The notes below the pieces were generated by a model, which was given only the letters and a program-made list of their open reading frames with translations, did not search any database and was not told where the DNA came from. A stretch of 64,000 bases of DNA, from the NCBI GenBank assembly GCA_964019055.1, contig OZ025206.1, positions 25,788,906-25,852,905 of the forward strand. The letters are read 5' to 3'. The stretch is from Anthopleura xanthogrammica (Eukaryota; Cnidaria; Anthozoa; Actiniaria; Actiniidae). Position numbers and translations under genes: made by a program. The number at the start of each line of letters is the position of its first letter. Positions within the stretch are counted from its first letter, which is position 1. This document shows, in pieces, positions 10,652-64,000 of the stretch.

Positions 10652-11759
10652 TCAAGATGGCCGCCGTATCGGTAAAAACACCGATTGGCTTTAGTTAGTT
10701 AGGCCTCTCGATAATCGGATAATTGATTCTGAAAATGAGATAGGCAGTTATTCATATATTTATATATTTCTATTTTATATCACCGTCATAAAGTCGGTGA
10801 GACGGTTGGGAACCATTACAGCCGGTAACCAATTATTGTGGACCCTTTTTAGATAGATTTATTAGTTGATTGACTTCACTCAATTAACTCTGAAGTCATT
10901 GGTGTAAATGTTTTTTATTAACTTTACTTAATAGAAGACTAGTTATCCGATACGCTGAGCAACAATTGATAACAGGCACTTATGGACTTCGCTAGCGTTT
11001 TTTTATATAAAGGCAATATTTGAAAATATCTTTTTTCCGACAAACATTTGTTTTCGGTCGCTGCATGCTAGCGGCTTAGTCTGGTTGTTCTCTCTCTCAC
11101 TCAGCCCAAGGGTTTATTCGGCTTTCGGTTTTTCCTTCCTCCTCTCAAACCAACCCAACTAAAATGATTAAACTAGTTAGAGCGGTGCCCCAGGGTCATA
11201 CATGGTATAGCGTTAAACACAGTAAACATATTTTTCAGGGTTCATGTATAATTTGTCATGGATGGTATAAATTTTTTTCCCTGGCGTCAAAGAACTGGGA
11301 GTAATTTGGACGCCAAATCGAAGTGGAATTTTTAATGTCATTAACATTAAAAATCTTTTTCTGGGTTCAAAATGAATTTTCTTACTCCATTTTCATTGAC
11401 AAAAGAATTTGCAGCTGTTGGCCATAATGCATACTAGACTGAAGTAAAATCACTGAGCACCATAAATATTGCTGCTCATCACCAATCTAGAATGATAGAT
11501 TATAATCAAGTCCAATACTGGTACTTGTGTAAAGTTTGCCCATCAAAATAAAAAAGGATTAGAGTCAGTACTTGTTGGTTCAGGTTGTATATTCAAGTCT
11601 TCTTAAAAAATCCGGCTTCTAAATTGCAATGGGATTCAGTGGAAATTTTGACTTTGTATAACAACTTCATGCTAAAATCTTCTTCGTCTAGCGAGTTTAA
11701 ATGATGCTATTAGTTTTGATATAAATATCACATGAGAATAAGACAGTATATTCGGGACT
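10652..11759. other. Intergenic, nothing recognised
   Basis: AT-rich non-coding DNA. I see no gene, array or clear element here. Confidence 0.35.
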
Positions 11760-12040
11760 CGATGGGTGGCGCACGCTGCTAATGCTTCGTCTTTCACCGC
11801 TGTGAGTCCAATGGTCGCTGGTTGCTGGGTTCGAGCCCTGCGGTCGCCACATGTGAATTGAGTTTGTTTGATGTGTTGTTCTCTTGTCTCTTGTCAATGT
11901 GAGGGTTTTTTTTGAGCGTTGTGTGTATAAAATAGTAAATGTAGTGGTAGTGAGTGAGTGAAAGCAGGCCCACATCAGCGAAAGCTGCCAAAATAATCAG
12001 CCTGCTTTAATAAATAAAAGATTATTATTATTATATTATT
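11760..12040 (+). mobile_element. tRNA-derived SINE
   Basis: The head (about 11762-11850) ends in a polymerase III B box, GGGTTCGAGCCC, inside a tRNA-like T-arm. It is followed by an unrelated body and an AATAAATAAAAG(ATT)n tail near 12010-12040. The minus-strand open frames here (for example 11697-11975) are by-products. Confidence 0.6.
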
Positions 12041-12062
12041 ATTCTAATAATTATTCTATAAA

Positions 12063-12333
12063 CCTATAAACCCTAATTTGAGAATCTCGGTATTTGTTAA
12101 CATATTGGAAGTATTAACCTTGTTATCTCCAAGTTTCATCACACAAATCATATTTTACCATTCAACTCTTCACTTAATGTAGCATCAACATTTCGAAGTA
12201 GACATTACCGATTTAGCGGCATATAAGCGAAATATGCATATACTATATGTCGGCCACTCATTCGTGTTTAAAGAAACGCGGAATATATTATGCCTATGCC
12301 GCTAAATCGGAAATGTCTATTAGGGTTTATAGG
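12063..12333. mobile_element. MITE-like element with CCTATAAACCCTAAT ends
   Basis: CCTATAAACCCTAAT at 12063-12077 is exactly inverted at 12319-12333. A second inverted pair lies inside it: TAGACATTACCGATTTAGCG at 12199 and its near-inverse ending at 12319. The interior is non-coding. Confidence 0.65.
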
Positions 12334-12379
12334 CACTTTAATCGGTTCATAGGTACTACACTGCAAGGACCAACCACGC

Positions 12380-12781
12380 TATAGACCGATTCTAAAAATG
12401 GCGATTCTTCACTTTTCTATTCAAACTTCGTCAATCAAAAATTTTATCAGTATATCACTTTTACCTGAAAGAGCTTCCAAAAGTGAGTGAACAGGAAAGA
12501 TTTCAATGCCGTGGCATTTTTTCTTTTGAGTTATAACGGAATGAATTTACAGATATTAGTATGAGATTTTGCTGATCAATACTGACTAGTAGCCTCGCTT
12601 TGCTGTCATTTATACACTTTGCACTGCAGTAACTCCTAAAATAATCACTTTTTTGTCCCAAATTTTTCACAGAATCCTTATTTATATTATCTTCTTTCCA
12701 TTGACTTGTTTTGTTTGTCTTGACGAATTAAATCTAGAAAATATGTAAATTAGAAGCGGCCATTTTTCGAATGGGTCTATA
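12380..12781. mobile_element. MITE-like element with TATAGACC ends
   Basis: TATAGACCGATTCTAAAAATGG at 12380 pairs with the inverse of CCATTTTTCGAATGGGTCTATA ending at 12781. The ends resemble those of the element at 16676-16883. Confidence 0.55.
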
Positions 12782-13240
12782 TGGGACAACTGTTGAGGTT
12801 CCAGGACGATATTTCTCCGAGGGAAAGTTGAACACCGTAAAATTATATACGCAGATAACAATTGAAATGTCAGTAGAAATGGACAGCTGTCTTTAGACCA
12901 AGGATGCTGTGTTAGTAAAATTGGGAAAGAGGAATGGGAAACCGGAATAGGGAATGAGTATAGTCTTTAACGTCATGTTGGTACCGGCCAGAGACTATAT
13001 AACAACTGAGAACGTCTGAATGATTGCGTATAGGTTCCCTCCCTAACATTTATATTGGTCACTTCTAGACTACTTGGTGTATATTTTTGTATGGGGAAAC
13101 GATACGGTAAATTTGTAACCGTATATTTCTGGGAGTTGCTCCATATCCAGAATTACTCGTGAACCCGCTTTTCATTAGAGCTGTTTTCGTATTAGTGAGA
13201 AACATACAGTACTGACTTACAGCACGTACACGGTACGACA

Positions 13241-13398
13241 TGTCGTAACATTGAAATGGCTTCCCATAAGAATGGTTATGGTATGAGGGGGAATTAACAT
13301 ACGATACTGTCGTAACATTGAAATGGCTTCCCATAAGAATGGTTATGGTATGAGGGGGAATTAACATACGATACTGTCGTAACATTGAAATGGCTTTC
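13241..13398 (+). repeat. 67-bp tandem repeat, about 2.3 copies
   Basis: Units start at 13241, 13308 and 13375 with TGTCGTAACATTGAAATGGC and are nearly identical. The third copy is cut short after about 24 bp. The minus-strand open frame at 13065-13385 reflects the repeat. Confidence 0.85.
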
Positions 13399-13984
13399 CA
13401 TCGTCTTCCAGTAATTCATCCAATTACAACGCTTAGTTACGGCTACGGTAAGATACGGTAAGGCTACAGTACGGCTACGAATCTTACCCTATTGTTTCCC
13501 ACTCATACGAAAACTGCGCTATAGAACCGTCAGATTACACCCTTTTAGCGGTAAAAACGCGCGAACAACGCAAACATGGAAAGCTTTTTAAAAGAAGACA
13601 TATTTTACAGAAAATTAAAATAAATCAATTTATAAAAAAAAAAAAAAAAAAATGAAGTTTATGAAAAACTACTTCGTATCGTTTTAATATCCGTTTGGCG
13701 GAAAAATAATTCTGTAGAGGAAATTCGTAAAAATCAATTAGACTTGTTTTGAACAGATCTTGCAGATTTTTTAAATTTTTTCCTTAAGTTTTCGAAAACG
13801 TAACCAAAAGCCCTATGTAAAATTTGAAGTAAATTCACATTACAATTTTTAAGTTTTTTTATTTTTTTATTTTGAATATGGATCGGAAATTTTGAGGAAA
13901 AATGTTTTGGATGTTGACATGCTTTATATACGCTTTTGTTCCTGGAGCGCGTGCGCGTTCGAAAAAACCTTTTGAAGCCTACTT

Positions 13985-14363
13985 GAAATTACTGCGATTC
14001 TCAATATTCTGCGAACTCAGACATTTCAGTGGCTTTTTGTGAAATTGGTTTTTCGCTGCCTCAATCAAAACTAATCAGTCGGTACCTTTATATTTTATTT
14101 TATTTTATTTAATTTATCTGCTTTACAACTTTAGTTTGAAACCAGTTGAAGGCATGATCAACAGGACAAGAAGTCCCATATTAAGACCAGCCTAACAATG
14201 AGAAGTGGTTAGTAGACACTGAGGGTGGTCACTGCCAGGGTTTCTTTTTACGTTCTCAGTGGTTCTTTTACGTCCCTCCGATATTGGTTAGTGTGAAGTG
14301 TGGAGAGACAGGACCGCCATTTAAAGTGGTCATCCGAGCCACTTGAAAGTCTAACCGTTTGCA

Positions 14364-14425
<62 letters not shown>

Positions 14426-14592
14426 CCGGGACTCGAACCACGACCTCCCGCACGAAAGTCCGGTGCTCAACCAACTGAGCCAACCGGGCGGCGGTTTTTT
14501 GACTGGCGGCAGCGAAAAACCAAATTCCAACGGAAATACGCCGCAACTCCGGAGTTCGCAGAATATTGAGAATCGCAGTAAATATATGGCTA
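13985..14592. mobile_element. Foldback element carrying an inserted SINE
   Basis: The arm at 13990-14062 (ACTGCGATTCTCAATATTCTGC and GGTTTTTCGCTGCC) is inverted at about 14500-14585. The outer parts match closely and the inner parts less well. The loop is filled by the minus-strand SINE at 14088-14490. Confidence 0.5.
14088..14490 (-). mobile_element. tRNA-derived SINE with (TAAAA)n tail
   Basis: Read on the minus strand from about 14490, a tRNA-like head has an A box in GGTTGGCTCAGTTGGTTGAG and a B box in GGTTCGAGTCCC. The anticodon-loop region contains CTTTCGT. A body of about 300 bp follows, and the element ends in TAAAA repeats at about 14088-14112. It is a retroposed repeat, not a functional tRNA, because the stems are imperfect. 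I recall similar repeats in stony corals. Confidence 0.75.
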
Positions 14593-14880
14593 ACATTTTC
14601 CCCTTGGGTGCAATAATCGTAATTTCGAGCCGGAAATTCTCTTGTCAATGAAAATAGAGCAAGAAAATTCATTTTGAACCCGGAAATTACTGAGATTCTT
14701 GGTGTTACTGACGTCAAACTTTTAAGGAAGCTCAAGTGAAAAACGTCTGTGCATGCTCAAAGTCCGTTTTCAATTAAAAAAAAAATTACACAACTTTAAT
14801 CATGATTTAAACAACTGATAAATCAATACTGAATTCGTAAACATATCTGTAGTGATAGTTTTCTTTTGTTTTAAGGAAGA

Positions 14881-15078
14881 CATTATGGGATGCCGAGGGG
14901 GCAATGATTGGAAAATTCATAGTATGCACAGCTGTCAGGGTGTCTTTTTATATAATTTATCCACTGAGAAACACAACTAAAAACCAATTGAATTTGCTGG
15001 TAGTTGGAGCAACATCCAGCTGATCTGAGAAAAAAGTTAGCCAATCAGAATCGAGAAGATTTGCAAAACTAAGGTGTC
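14881..15078 (+). repeat. Dispersed repeat related to 10405-10530 and 63908-63978
   Basis: The first part (GGGATGCCGAGGGGGCAATG, GTATGCACAGCTGTCAGGG) matches 10405-10530. The second part (AGCTGATCTGAGAAAAAA, AGCCAATCAGAATCGAGAA) matches 63908-63978. It lies just upstream of the CSKMT-like exon. Confidence 0.6.
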
Positions 15079-15328
15079 ACCCTTTATAGCCTGGCCTCTC
15101 ACATTTCTTCTTGAAATTATGGATTTCCAGGCCCGACCAAATGAAAAAAATAACGTTACTAATAACCGCTTGATAACAGTGACACAATTAACAATTTTTA
15201 TTTGCAATGTGTTTAGTTGTAGCTCGTGCCAGAAAGCAGTGCATCTAAGCGGTGCATTTTTGATGTATTCTGAGAAAGAAAAGAAAATACCATAATGTCG
15301 CTAACATTCGTATAACATTTTTTTCAAG

Positions 15329-16011
15329 GAAAGACGGGCTTGAGGACATCAAATAGCAAAAATTACACGACCTCCAAAGACCTCTCTGATAAAACTTTCT
15401 GGGAACATTTTTACGCCTCACATTCACCAAACAAGAGTTTTGATTGGTTCCTCGGATTTGACGATGTCAAGGAGTACCTTACCCGTTATCTTCCCCCTGA
15501 GAAACAGGTGTCAAGAATCCTAGATATTGGTTGTGGGACGTCGAACTTCAGCATTGAAATCTTTCGTTACCTACAAGGTAAGTGTAACATTGACTGTGTT
15601 GACTATTCTGAAACGGCCTTAAGAATAATGAGCCAAAGAATCGAGCTGTTGAAAAATCGACAGAAAAATGTATTTACTGGTGATGGTGAGATATCGATTT
15701 TCCTGGCCGATGTACGAAGGCTTCCTTTTCGGGACAGAACGTTCGATTTGACCATAGACAAAGGGACTTCTGATGCTGTTTTAAGATCTCCAAACGCAGA
15801 AGAAGACTTCTTAAAATTAATAACAGAAGTTCTAAGAGTGTCACAACATGGCGGAACAGTTATCCAGTTTTCCGACGAGGCTCCTGAGGTACGGATGGAT
15901 TTGTTAAGTAACGTTAAAGGACATGTTTCGTCTGGCCTTGACGTCCATTACAAGGAGTTGGGTTCTTATCAGTCGATGGAATACTTTATGTATATTCTAC
16001 AGAAAGATTGA
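15329..16011 (+). CDS. CSKMT: Citrate synthase lysine methyltransferase-like protein, terminal exon
   Basis: A SAM-dependent class I methyltransferase. In metazoans CSKMT (METTL12) is mitochondrial and methylates a lysine of citrate synthase. Codon numbers below are counted from the TTG at 15340. The sequence shows FDWFLGF at 34-40, motif I ILDIGCG at 60-66, the acidic end of strand 2 in CVDYS (86-90), LADVRRLPF (122-130), DKGTSDAVL (140-148), and near the end IQFSDEAPEVR and QSMEYFMYIL. This combination matches CSKMT better than the wider METTL13/eEF1A-lysine group. The start is not in this exon: no in-frame ATG precedes the domain, and a good acceptor (TTTTTTTCAAG) ends at 15328. The upstream exon with Met and the targeting peptide was not found. 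The stop is TGA at 16009-16011, with a possible AATAAA at 16385. Confidence 0.75.
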
Positions 16012-16675
16012 GTGTTACCATGGTAGCATTCATGACCAACTGCGCCGTATGTTAAGATCTTGGATGTAACTATGGTTACGTTTTACGGCGTCGCACCACT
16101 TAGTCTCCTTGGCGGTTGTTGTTGGTGGCTTCGAGGGAGACTACTGCTCTAAGATACAAAACGTCTACTGTGAATTTTACTGCGACTCTCGATATTCCGC
16201 GGCTTGTTATAAAAAAAAATTCTCGTTACCGTCAATCAAAATGACGTAATCTGCCGCACCAAAAACCAATGCAAATCTTGCTGACTTGATCTAGCGATCG
16301 AGAACTGAAGGAATAGCACCGGATTTCAAAACATACCTTTTCGGAACGCATTCTTATACACGCTTACGCTCTAAGTCAGAAATGAATAAAACAAAAGAAA
16401 GGGAACGAGTTCCAGGGGCCATAAGCTAACAAGGATAGAAGATTAAATATCTAAAGACTCCGTTCACCTGAAAAAAAAAGCTCGTTTACAACAAAGCCCA
16501 TTTACTGCCATCTTATGAAATGAAAAAATGATCATTCCATACTAGTTCCGGCTTAGAGTGTAAGTTTGTACAGCGCAACAAAAATGCGAGACAAAATGCA
16601 ACTGCAACTGCCCAATATGAAGATTTTAAGGCGCCTCAAGTATCAGAGGTACGCGGTAGGGCAGAGGTACTTTTC
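16012..16675. other. 3' flank of the CSKMT-like gene
   Basis: This should hold the 3' UTR. AATAAA at 16385-16390 is the most likely polyadenylation signal seen. No other gene or array is recognised. Confidence 0.4.
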
Positions 16676-16883
16676 AATAGACCCTTTTCGAATATGTCGT
16701 CTATGACGTCAAACGAGGGGAATGAGAATGTCCCGGATGTCGAAACCCAATGATTTTTACTAGCAGCGTCCGGGACTGGAATGCCCCGGATTTCAAAACA
16801 CAATCATTATCACTCATGACATCCGGGACATGCTCGGACTCCTCGTTTGACGTCATAGACCCCATATTCGAAAAGGGTCTATT
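16676..16883. mobile_element. MITE with AATAGACCCTTTTCGAATATG ends
   Basis: The arm at 16676-16722 (AATAGACCCTTTTCGAATAT, then ATGACGTCAAACGAGG) is inverted at 16838-16883. The interior also pairs partly (TCCCGGATGTC with GACATCCGGGA). Related copies are at 26311-26543 and, more distantly, 12380-12781. Confidence 0.75.
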
Positions 16884-16953
16884 CTATTTACATTATTATC
16901 AACACATTCGTTGCCAGGAAGCCATATTTTGTTACGTCAAAATGTGGCAAATT

Positions 16954-17140
16954 GATCACGTGAATTGATCGATCCTTTTATGGCAACCAGAAACCTTGCC
17001 CAAATCTATCACGTGAACAGTACGTGCTCAAGTCGATCGCGTGAACAGTATGTGCTCAAGTCGATCACGTGAACATTACTTGCCAAGCTTAATGTTCAAT
17101 GTTCAATGTCAAAATAACATGAGTGTAGCACGTGAACACT
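16954..17140. promoter_or_regulatory. Cluster of CACGTG motifs in a short repeat
   Basis: CACGTG occurs at 16957, 17010, 17066 and 17129, plus CGCGTG near 17038. Most lie in imperfect repeats of the form GATCACGTGAACAGTACGTG with a spacing of about 28 bp. CACGTG is the core E-box for Myc/USF/CLOCK-type bHLH factors. Whether this cluster is used, or is only a repeat, is unknown. No gene starts within 3 kb. Confidence 0.35.
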
Positions 17141-20100
17141 CAGTTTATGATACAAAAGACGTTTTGATGTTTTACCAGCGGATTATTTCACCTTGGACAG
17201 TGTAAGATTTGATTTCTTATATTTCACTGGGATGACAGCCAGAAGAAAACTAAATAAGAGCAAAAACAGAAACGAAAGTGAATAACAAAGTTCTAATGAA
17301 AATCAAGAAAAAACTGAGACATGAAATACTGTAATTATTAGTTCGTATAATTATTTGGTATAAATTGTAAATGTTAAAAATAACATAACAACCCTACAGG
17401 TTCTTTCTCCCTAATTAGTTTCACTTCATTTTTTTGCTTTCAAGACAAATCGTAATAAAACAAATGAAGTGAATATGATATAGAATACTTAGTAATCAGT
17501 ACTTGAGACTAGAAATGTTTCTCACAATTTGATCATCATCAACAACAACAACAATAACAACAACAACAGCAAGAAACACACAAACATCAATTCAGTAATT
17601 TTGGATGTAAAAATCATTTGAAATTTGACTGAAAAACACTCAAAATTTCCTTATAGATGGTTTTGCTATCCAGAGACACTTCACGTCTATTGGTTTCCTT
17701 CTGTCAATTATTCTATGGCATTCTAAGTTCTTAACTGACGAAAGCCAAGAACCTACAAGTCCTAAGTTGTCTAGGTCGCAGAACATTGTCCTATTTTTCC
17801 ATATCAATTAATACTTGTCTGGCAAAAGTGTTACCAAATCTTGAAGCAACAACTATTGGTCAATTTCGCCTGACGTCACTATTTCCATTTTGCCTCATTA
17901 GCATAATGTAAGTTGAAGTAACTAACACTGCATAAATCGAAAAAGAATATTGTTTTTTTATAGCTGCTGAAAAGTTGAGAACATTCGTTTTTTTAAATGA
18001 GAATTTAAATTTTCAATATTTTAAATTATCGCAAGAAATGTAAAGCTTGGTGTAAGTGTATGGCTCTTCGGAGTCACAAAACCGTACATTTTTTGTACTT
18101 TTTATACTTTTAAAAGAACTATAGCTTCAAATTTACTCAAAATTTGATTCATATTTTCGAATACTAGTAAGTACCAGATACCTTTTGATTGATAATATTC
18201 GCTTCGTCATGCTCAGGGCACGGCTAAATCACAGGAGTCTGATTGGAATTTAGCTAATTAGGTTTTGCGATGGGAAGAAAAAACGGAGACTGAACCCGGA
18301 GAAAAACTCTTGAATTAAGAGATATAGACCTTAAAAACAGTACTCAATGTGATACTGAGAGACGAGTGTACCATCTCATAGCCACCCGCGATTTCACTCG
18401 ATTTTATTTTCTCTGGCTGAATATAGACACATTTATCAACGGTGAATTAATCAATCTTAATTTTCGGTCAAGAACTTGTCTGAATATTATTATCATATAC
18501 CACTTTATTCACAAGACTTTTGTGGTGTAGACATATTCTTATTTTTAAACTGTTTAAGAAACTTCGTTTTCTTGAACAAAAATGTGATTTTTGCTTACCA
18601 AATCAACGAAAGATTGGTGTTTGACTCGAGTTGAGCAATCTTCTGACTTTTATTATGAATTTTGTAACTTTATTCTGGCTTCTATGTCTAAATGTTGAGT
18701 TTATAGTGCTCTGTTTTCTTTTAGTTATTCTTTACTTTGAAGTTTTCCCTCCTTTCTCTGTGTTTTTTTGTTGTTTACTCAATCCTATATTGAGAAGCCG
18801 AAAACCAACCAGAAGAAATTATCGTCGATCCAACCTTTAGAGGAATAGACAAGGGAATACCAAACAAGAGAAAACAGAATAATTATATATTTTTTCCTTT
18901 TTTCCTTTATTTTAAATTCCAAGAAATAAAACATTCTTACAATTATTTATTCAAGTGAATGAACCCATTTCATGTGGTAAGGACAAATTTTTTTCCAACT
19001 AGATCATATTACTAGTTATAAAAAGGGATTTTTTATGCGTTTGATTTATTCTAATATTTCAAAATGGGTTTTTTTTTCTTCGGGCGGAACATTTTTGTAT
19101 GCTATTCTCTTTAGTAATGAATTTATTATTTTCTAATTATATTTTTGTCCGTAAAACTTGAAAAAATCAGTAATGTTTTTATTCTCATGATTTTTGAAAT
19201 AAGTAAATTCACCCTCAGTAAGAGGGAATTTATATAAAAAAAAAAGAATGAAAGGGAATAAAAGAAAGAAAGAAAAGAAAGAAAGAAAAAAGAGAAGAAA
19301 AGTAAAGGAAAGGAAAAAGCATTCCCAATCATGCTTACCAACTTTTGGTGCGAATCAAATAAAATAGATAATTTTTTAAAAAGATATATGATTCATCGCA
19401 ATAATTTCAACAATTTTAACAGAAAAATTCATCTTTTCAGTTGGGATCATTGGATTACCAACAGGCTTTAAACCTTCATTGTTACTTAATCATCCCTCTT
19501 TATTTTTTCTGATTCCTCCCAACTTCATAAAACGTTATAGATTTTATGGGTGTGTGGGGGAAAAAAAGGAATACCTCGCAAAACAATTCTATCCTTACGC
19601 TTTTCTCAAGTAAAATCAGACTTTAAGTTTGGCTAAATATTATGATAATACATATCAATTGGAATTTTTCTATTTCGGTTTTGCTAAGTCAACAAACATA
19701 AAATCATTTCTGTTGCTTTATGATATTTACTCTGTAAAAGACACTCTATAATATTTTCTATAATATTTGATGAGCTATTTTTTCAGCGAGGTTTTTTCTC
19801 TCTCTGTATTTCAGTTTGCTAACCTTCAAAGTTATTCAAGTTATCAACGGCAGGCAGAATAAAAATTAACTATCGCTAAAAATATATATTTTTAAAAAAG
19901 TCGCAATTTTTTAAAACAAATATAGTAAACTAATAACAAAAAATTCCCCAAATAAGTAAGATCTTCATATCAGGTCACGAGAATTTAAGTTAAACACCAA
20001 GGAAAAAGTTTGACAAATATAAAATCCTTTTTGGGGTTTTCGTACTTTTCGTAATTTGCCCGGCATTTCCAAGGTTGTCTGTGAGGGGGAGTTCAAAAAT

Positions 20101-20661
20101 TGTCTTTAATTTTCGTTAATATTTCATATTTTTCAAATGAGTTTTCTAATGTACATAAAGGCCTCCGTCAATTTTTCTAGAGTGATCGAAATTCTCTGCC
20201 TTCTGATTGGTGGACTGTATTGGTTCTATTATGTTTGAGATTTTTGTAGAGGCAGTTTGGGAAGTAACTAAGTAACTGATGATTATTGGTCCATGAGATA
20301 GACATTGATTGGTCTTTGGTTAGTTATAATTTTAGCTGTTTATGATATAGAAGGCTTGTTAGTATGTCTCTATAGTCACAGTGGACTTGAGGCGAAGAAT
20401 TTTTTCTTTTTGTATTCGATGCTTCCTATTGGCTCATTCCTAAACCTGTTTTTGAGCTACAAAAGACCGATCTCAGATTTCTCACACTTATTCTAAGGCC
20501 ACAGCCTAGGGCCTCAAGAAGGATCTGTCTTCTTAATTCGTAAAAATCTCTTAGAGAATTTTCTATTAAAAAGCCCTAAAATTCTGAACGAGAAAAGTCT
20601 GTTATACCCTCTAACGCAAAGAGGGGAAAGAAATTATTCGTCGCTGTTCTTTTAAGCTAAA
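17141..20661. other. Intergenic region upstream of the mucin gene
   Basis: A long AT-rich stretch. It contains a CAA microsatellite (about 17537-17570), a SINE-like fragment with GAACCCGGAGAAAAACTC near 18288, and a polypurine tract (about 19235-19320). No convincing coding sequence is present. The mucin promoter should be near the right end; I see no clear TATA box beyond a weak TTATACC near 20602. Confidence 0.4.
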
Positions 20662-63533
<42,872 letters not shown>

Positions 63534-64000
63534 GTAAGGAATATTTTTTGTATCGGAGGAAGAGGTTTTGAATTATCATAACATAACAACATAAACTTGG
63601 AAAATGGGATTCCGTTCATATTTTAGATAAATTTTTTTATCCAAGAAAAAAAACAAAAAACGCGTTGGTTAAAAATTGACACTTTGAGAGAAGGAAAATA
63701 ATTTTCGACTGTGTACCTTTTAATGAAAATATATTTAGTGTGAGGAAAATTATAGTTAATGTGAGAAAAGGTATATATTATACTAAATGTCCCGAACGAA
63801 GCAAAGTTTTAGCGTAATTTTCTATTATTCTAGCCATGTAAACAAGACATTGGAATAGACTATATTCACGATAGACGCCACGATGTTTTTGATATTGTAA
63901 TGCAGATAACTAGCTGATCTGAGAAAAAATATTAGCCAATCAGAATCGAGAAAATTTGCAAAACTTAGGTGTTATGCAACTTCAAATCAGCAGATTTCAA
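63534..64000 (+). other. Mucin intron 32 (start), window edge
   Basis: AT-rich intron. The repeat at 63908-63978 (CTAGCTGATCTGAGAAAAAA, AGCCAATCAGAATCGAGAA) matches 15006-15070. No further exon appears before the edge. Confidence 0.6.

Noticed and set aside
14397..14490. Functional tRNA-Glu gene
   Set aside because: The stems are imperfect and the head continues into a SINE body with a TAAAA tail.
18631..18840. Hydrophobic 69-codon frame resembling a membrane protein
   Set aside because: T-rich DNA gives Phe/Leu/Val codons by chance. No neighbouring exon or start context was seen.

Overview
The window is AT-rich eukaryotic DNA with GT-AG introns, single-copy metazoan genes and many short inverted-repeat elements and tRNA-derived SINE-like copies. 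I infer a cnidarian, probably an anthozoan such as a stony coral. The basis is the N-terminal layout of the large secreted mucin, a short intronless rhodopsin-like receptor, and the repeat content. The species cannot be told from the sequence alone.

Layout. (1) 1-170: first coding exon of a protein-L-isoaspartate O-methyltransferase on the minus strand, followed at 506-647 (+) by one unassigned exon-like open stretch. (2) 650-8040: no convincing gene. It holds foldback elements, two opposite copies of a probable LINE 3' tail, a 104-bp tandem duplication and a 1.5-kb array of the heptamer ATACTG(A/C). (3) 8244-9125 (-): an intronless class A GPCR flanked by two copies of one repeat. (4) 9420-15300: repeats only (SINEs, MITE-like elements, a 67-bp tandem repeat). 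(5) 15329-16011 (+): terminal exon of a citrate synthase lysine methyltransferase-like gene, without a visible start. (6) 16012-20661: intergenic, with one MITE and a CACGTG cluster.

(7) 20662 to beyond the right edge (+): one very large gene, assembled here by hand as 32 exons with consistent splice phases (21,386 nt, about 7,128 codons, 3' end outside the window). It encodes a secreted gel-forming mucin. In order: signal peptide, two degenerate Kunitz-like modules, a basic linker, five EGF-like modules, a Cys-rich module, another Kunitz-like module, a Pro/Thr linker, then D1-D2-D'-D3 (vWD, C8 and TIL units as in von Willebrand factor and vertebrate gel-forming mucins). About 5,300 residues of Thr/Ser/Pro repeats follow on four giant exons. 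Two of these exons (6.1 and 5.6 kb) are satellite-like arrays of a 66-residue (198-bp) unit.

Working together: the D assemblies are expected to drive disulphide-linked multimers and the PTS exons to carry dense O-glycans, as in mucus. The small N-terminal modules are an addition not found in vertebrate gel-forming mucins. The other genes are housekeeping or signalling genes with no evident link to it. All exon limits are from reading splice signals and phase; no database search or transcript was used.
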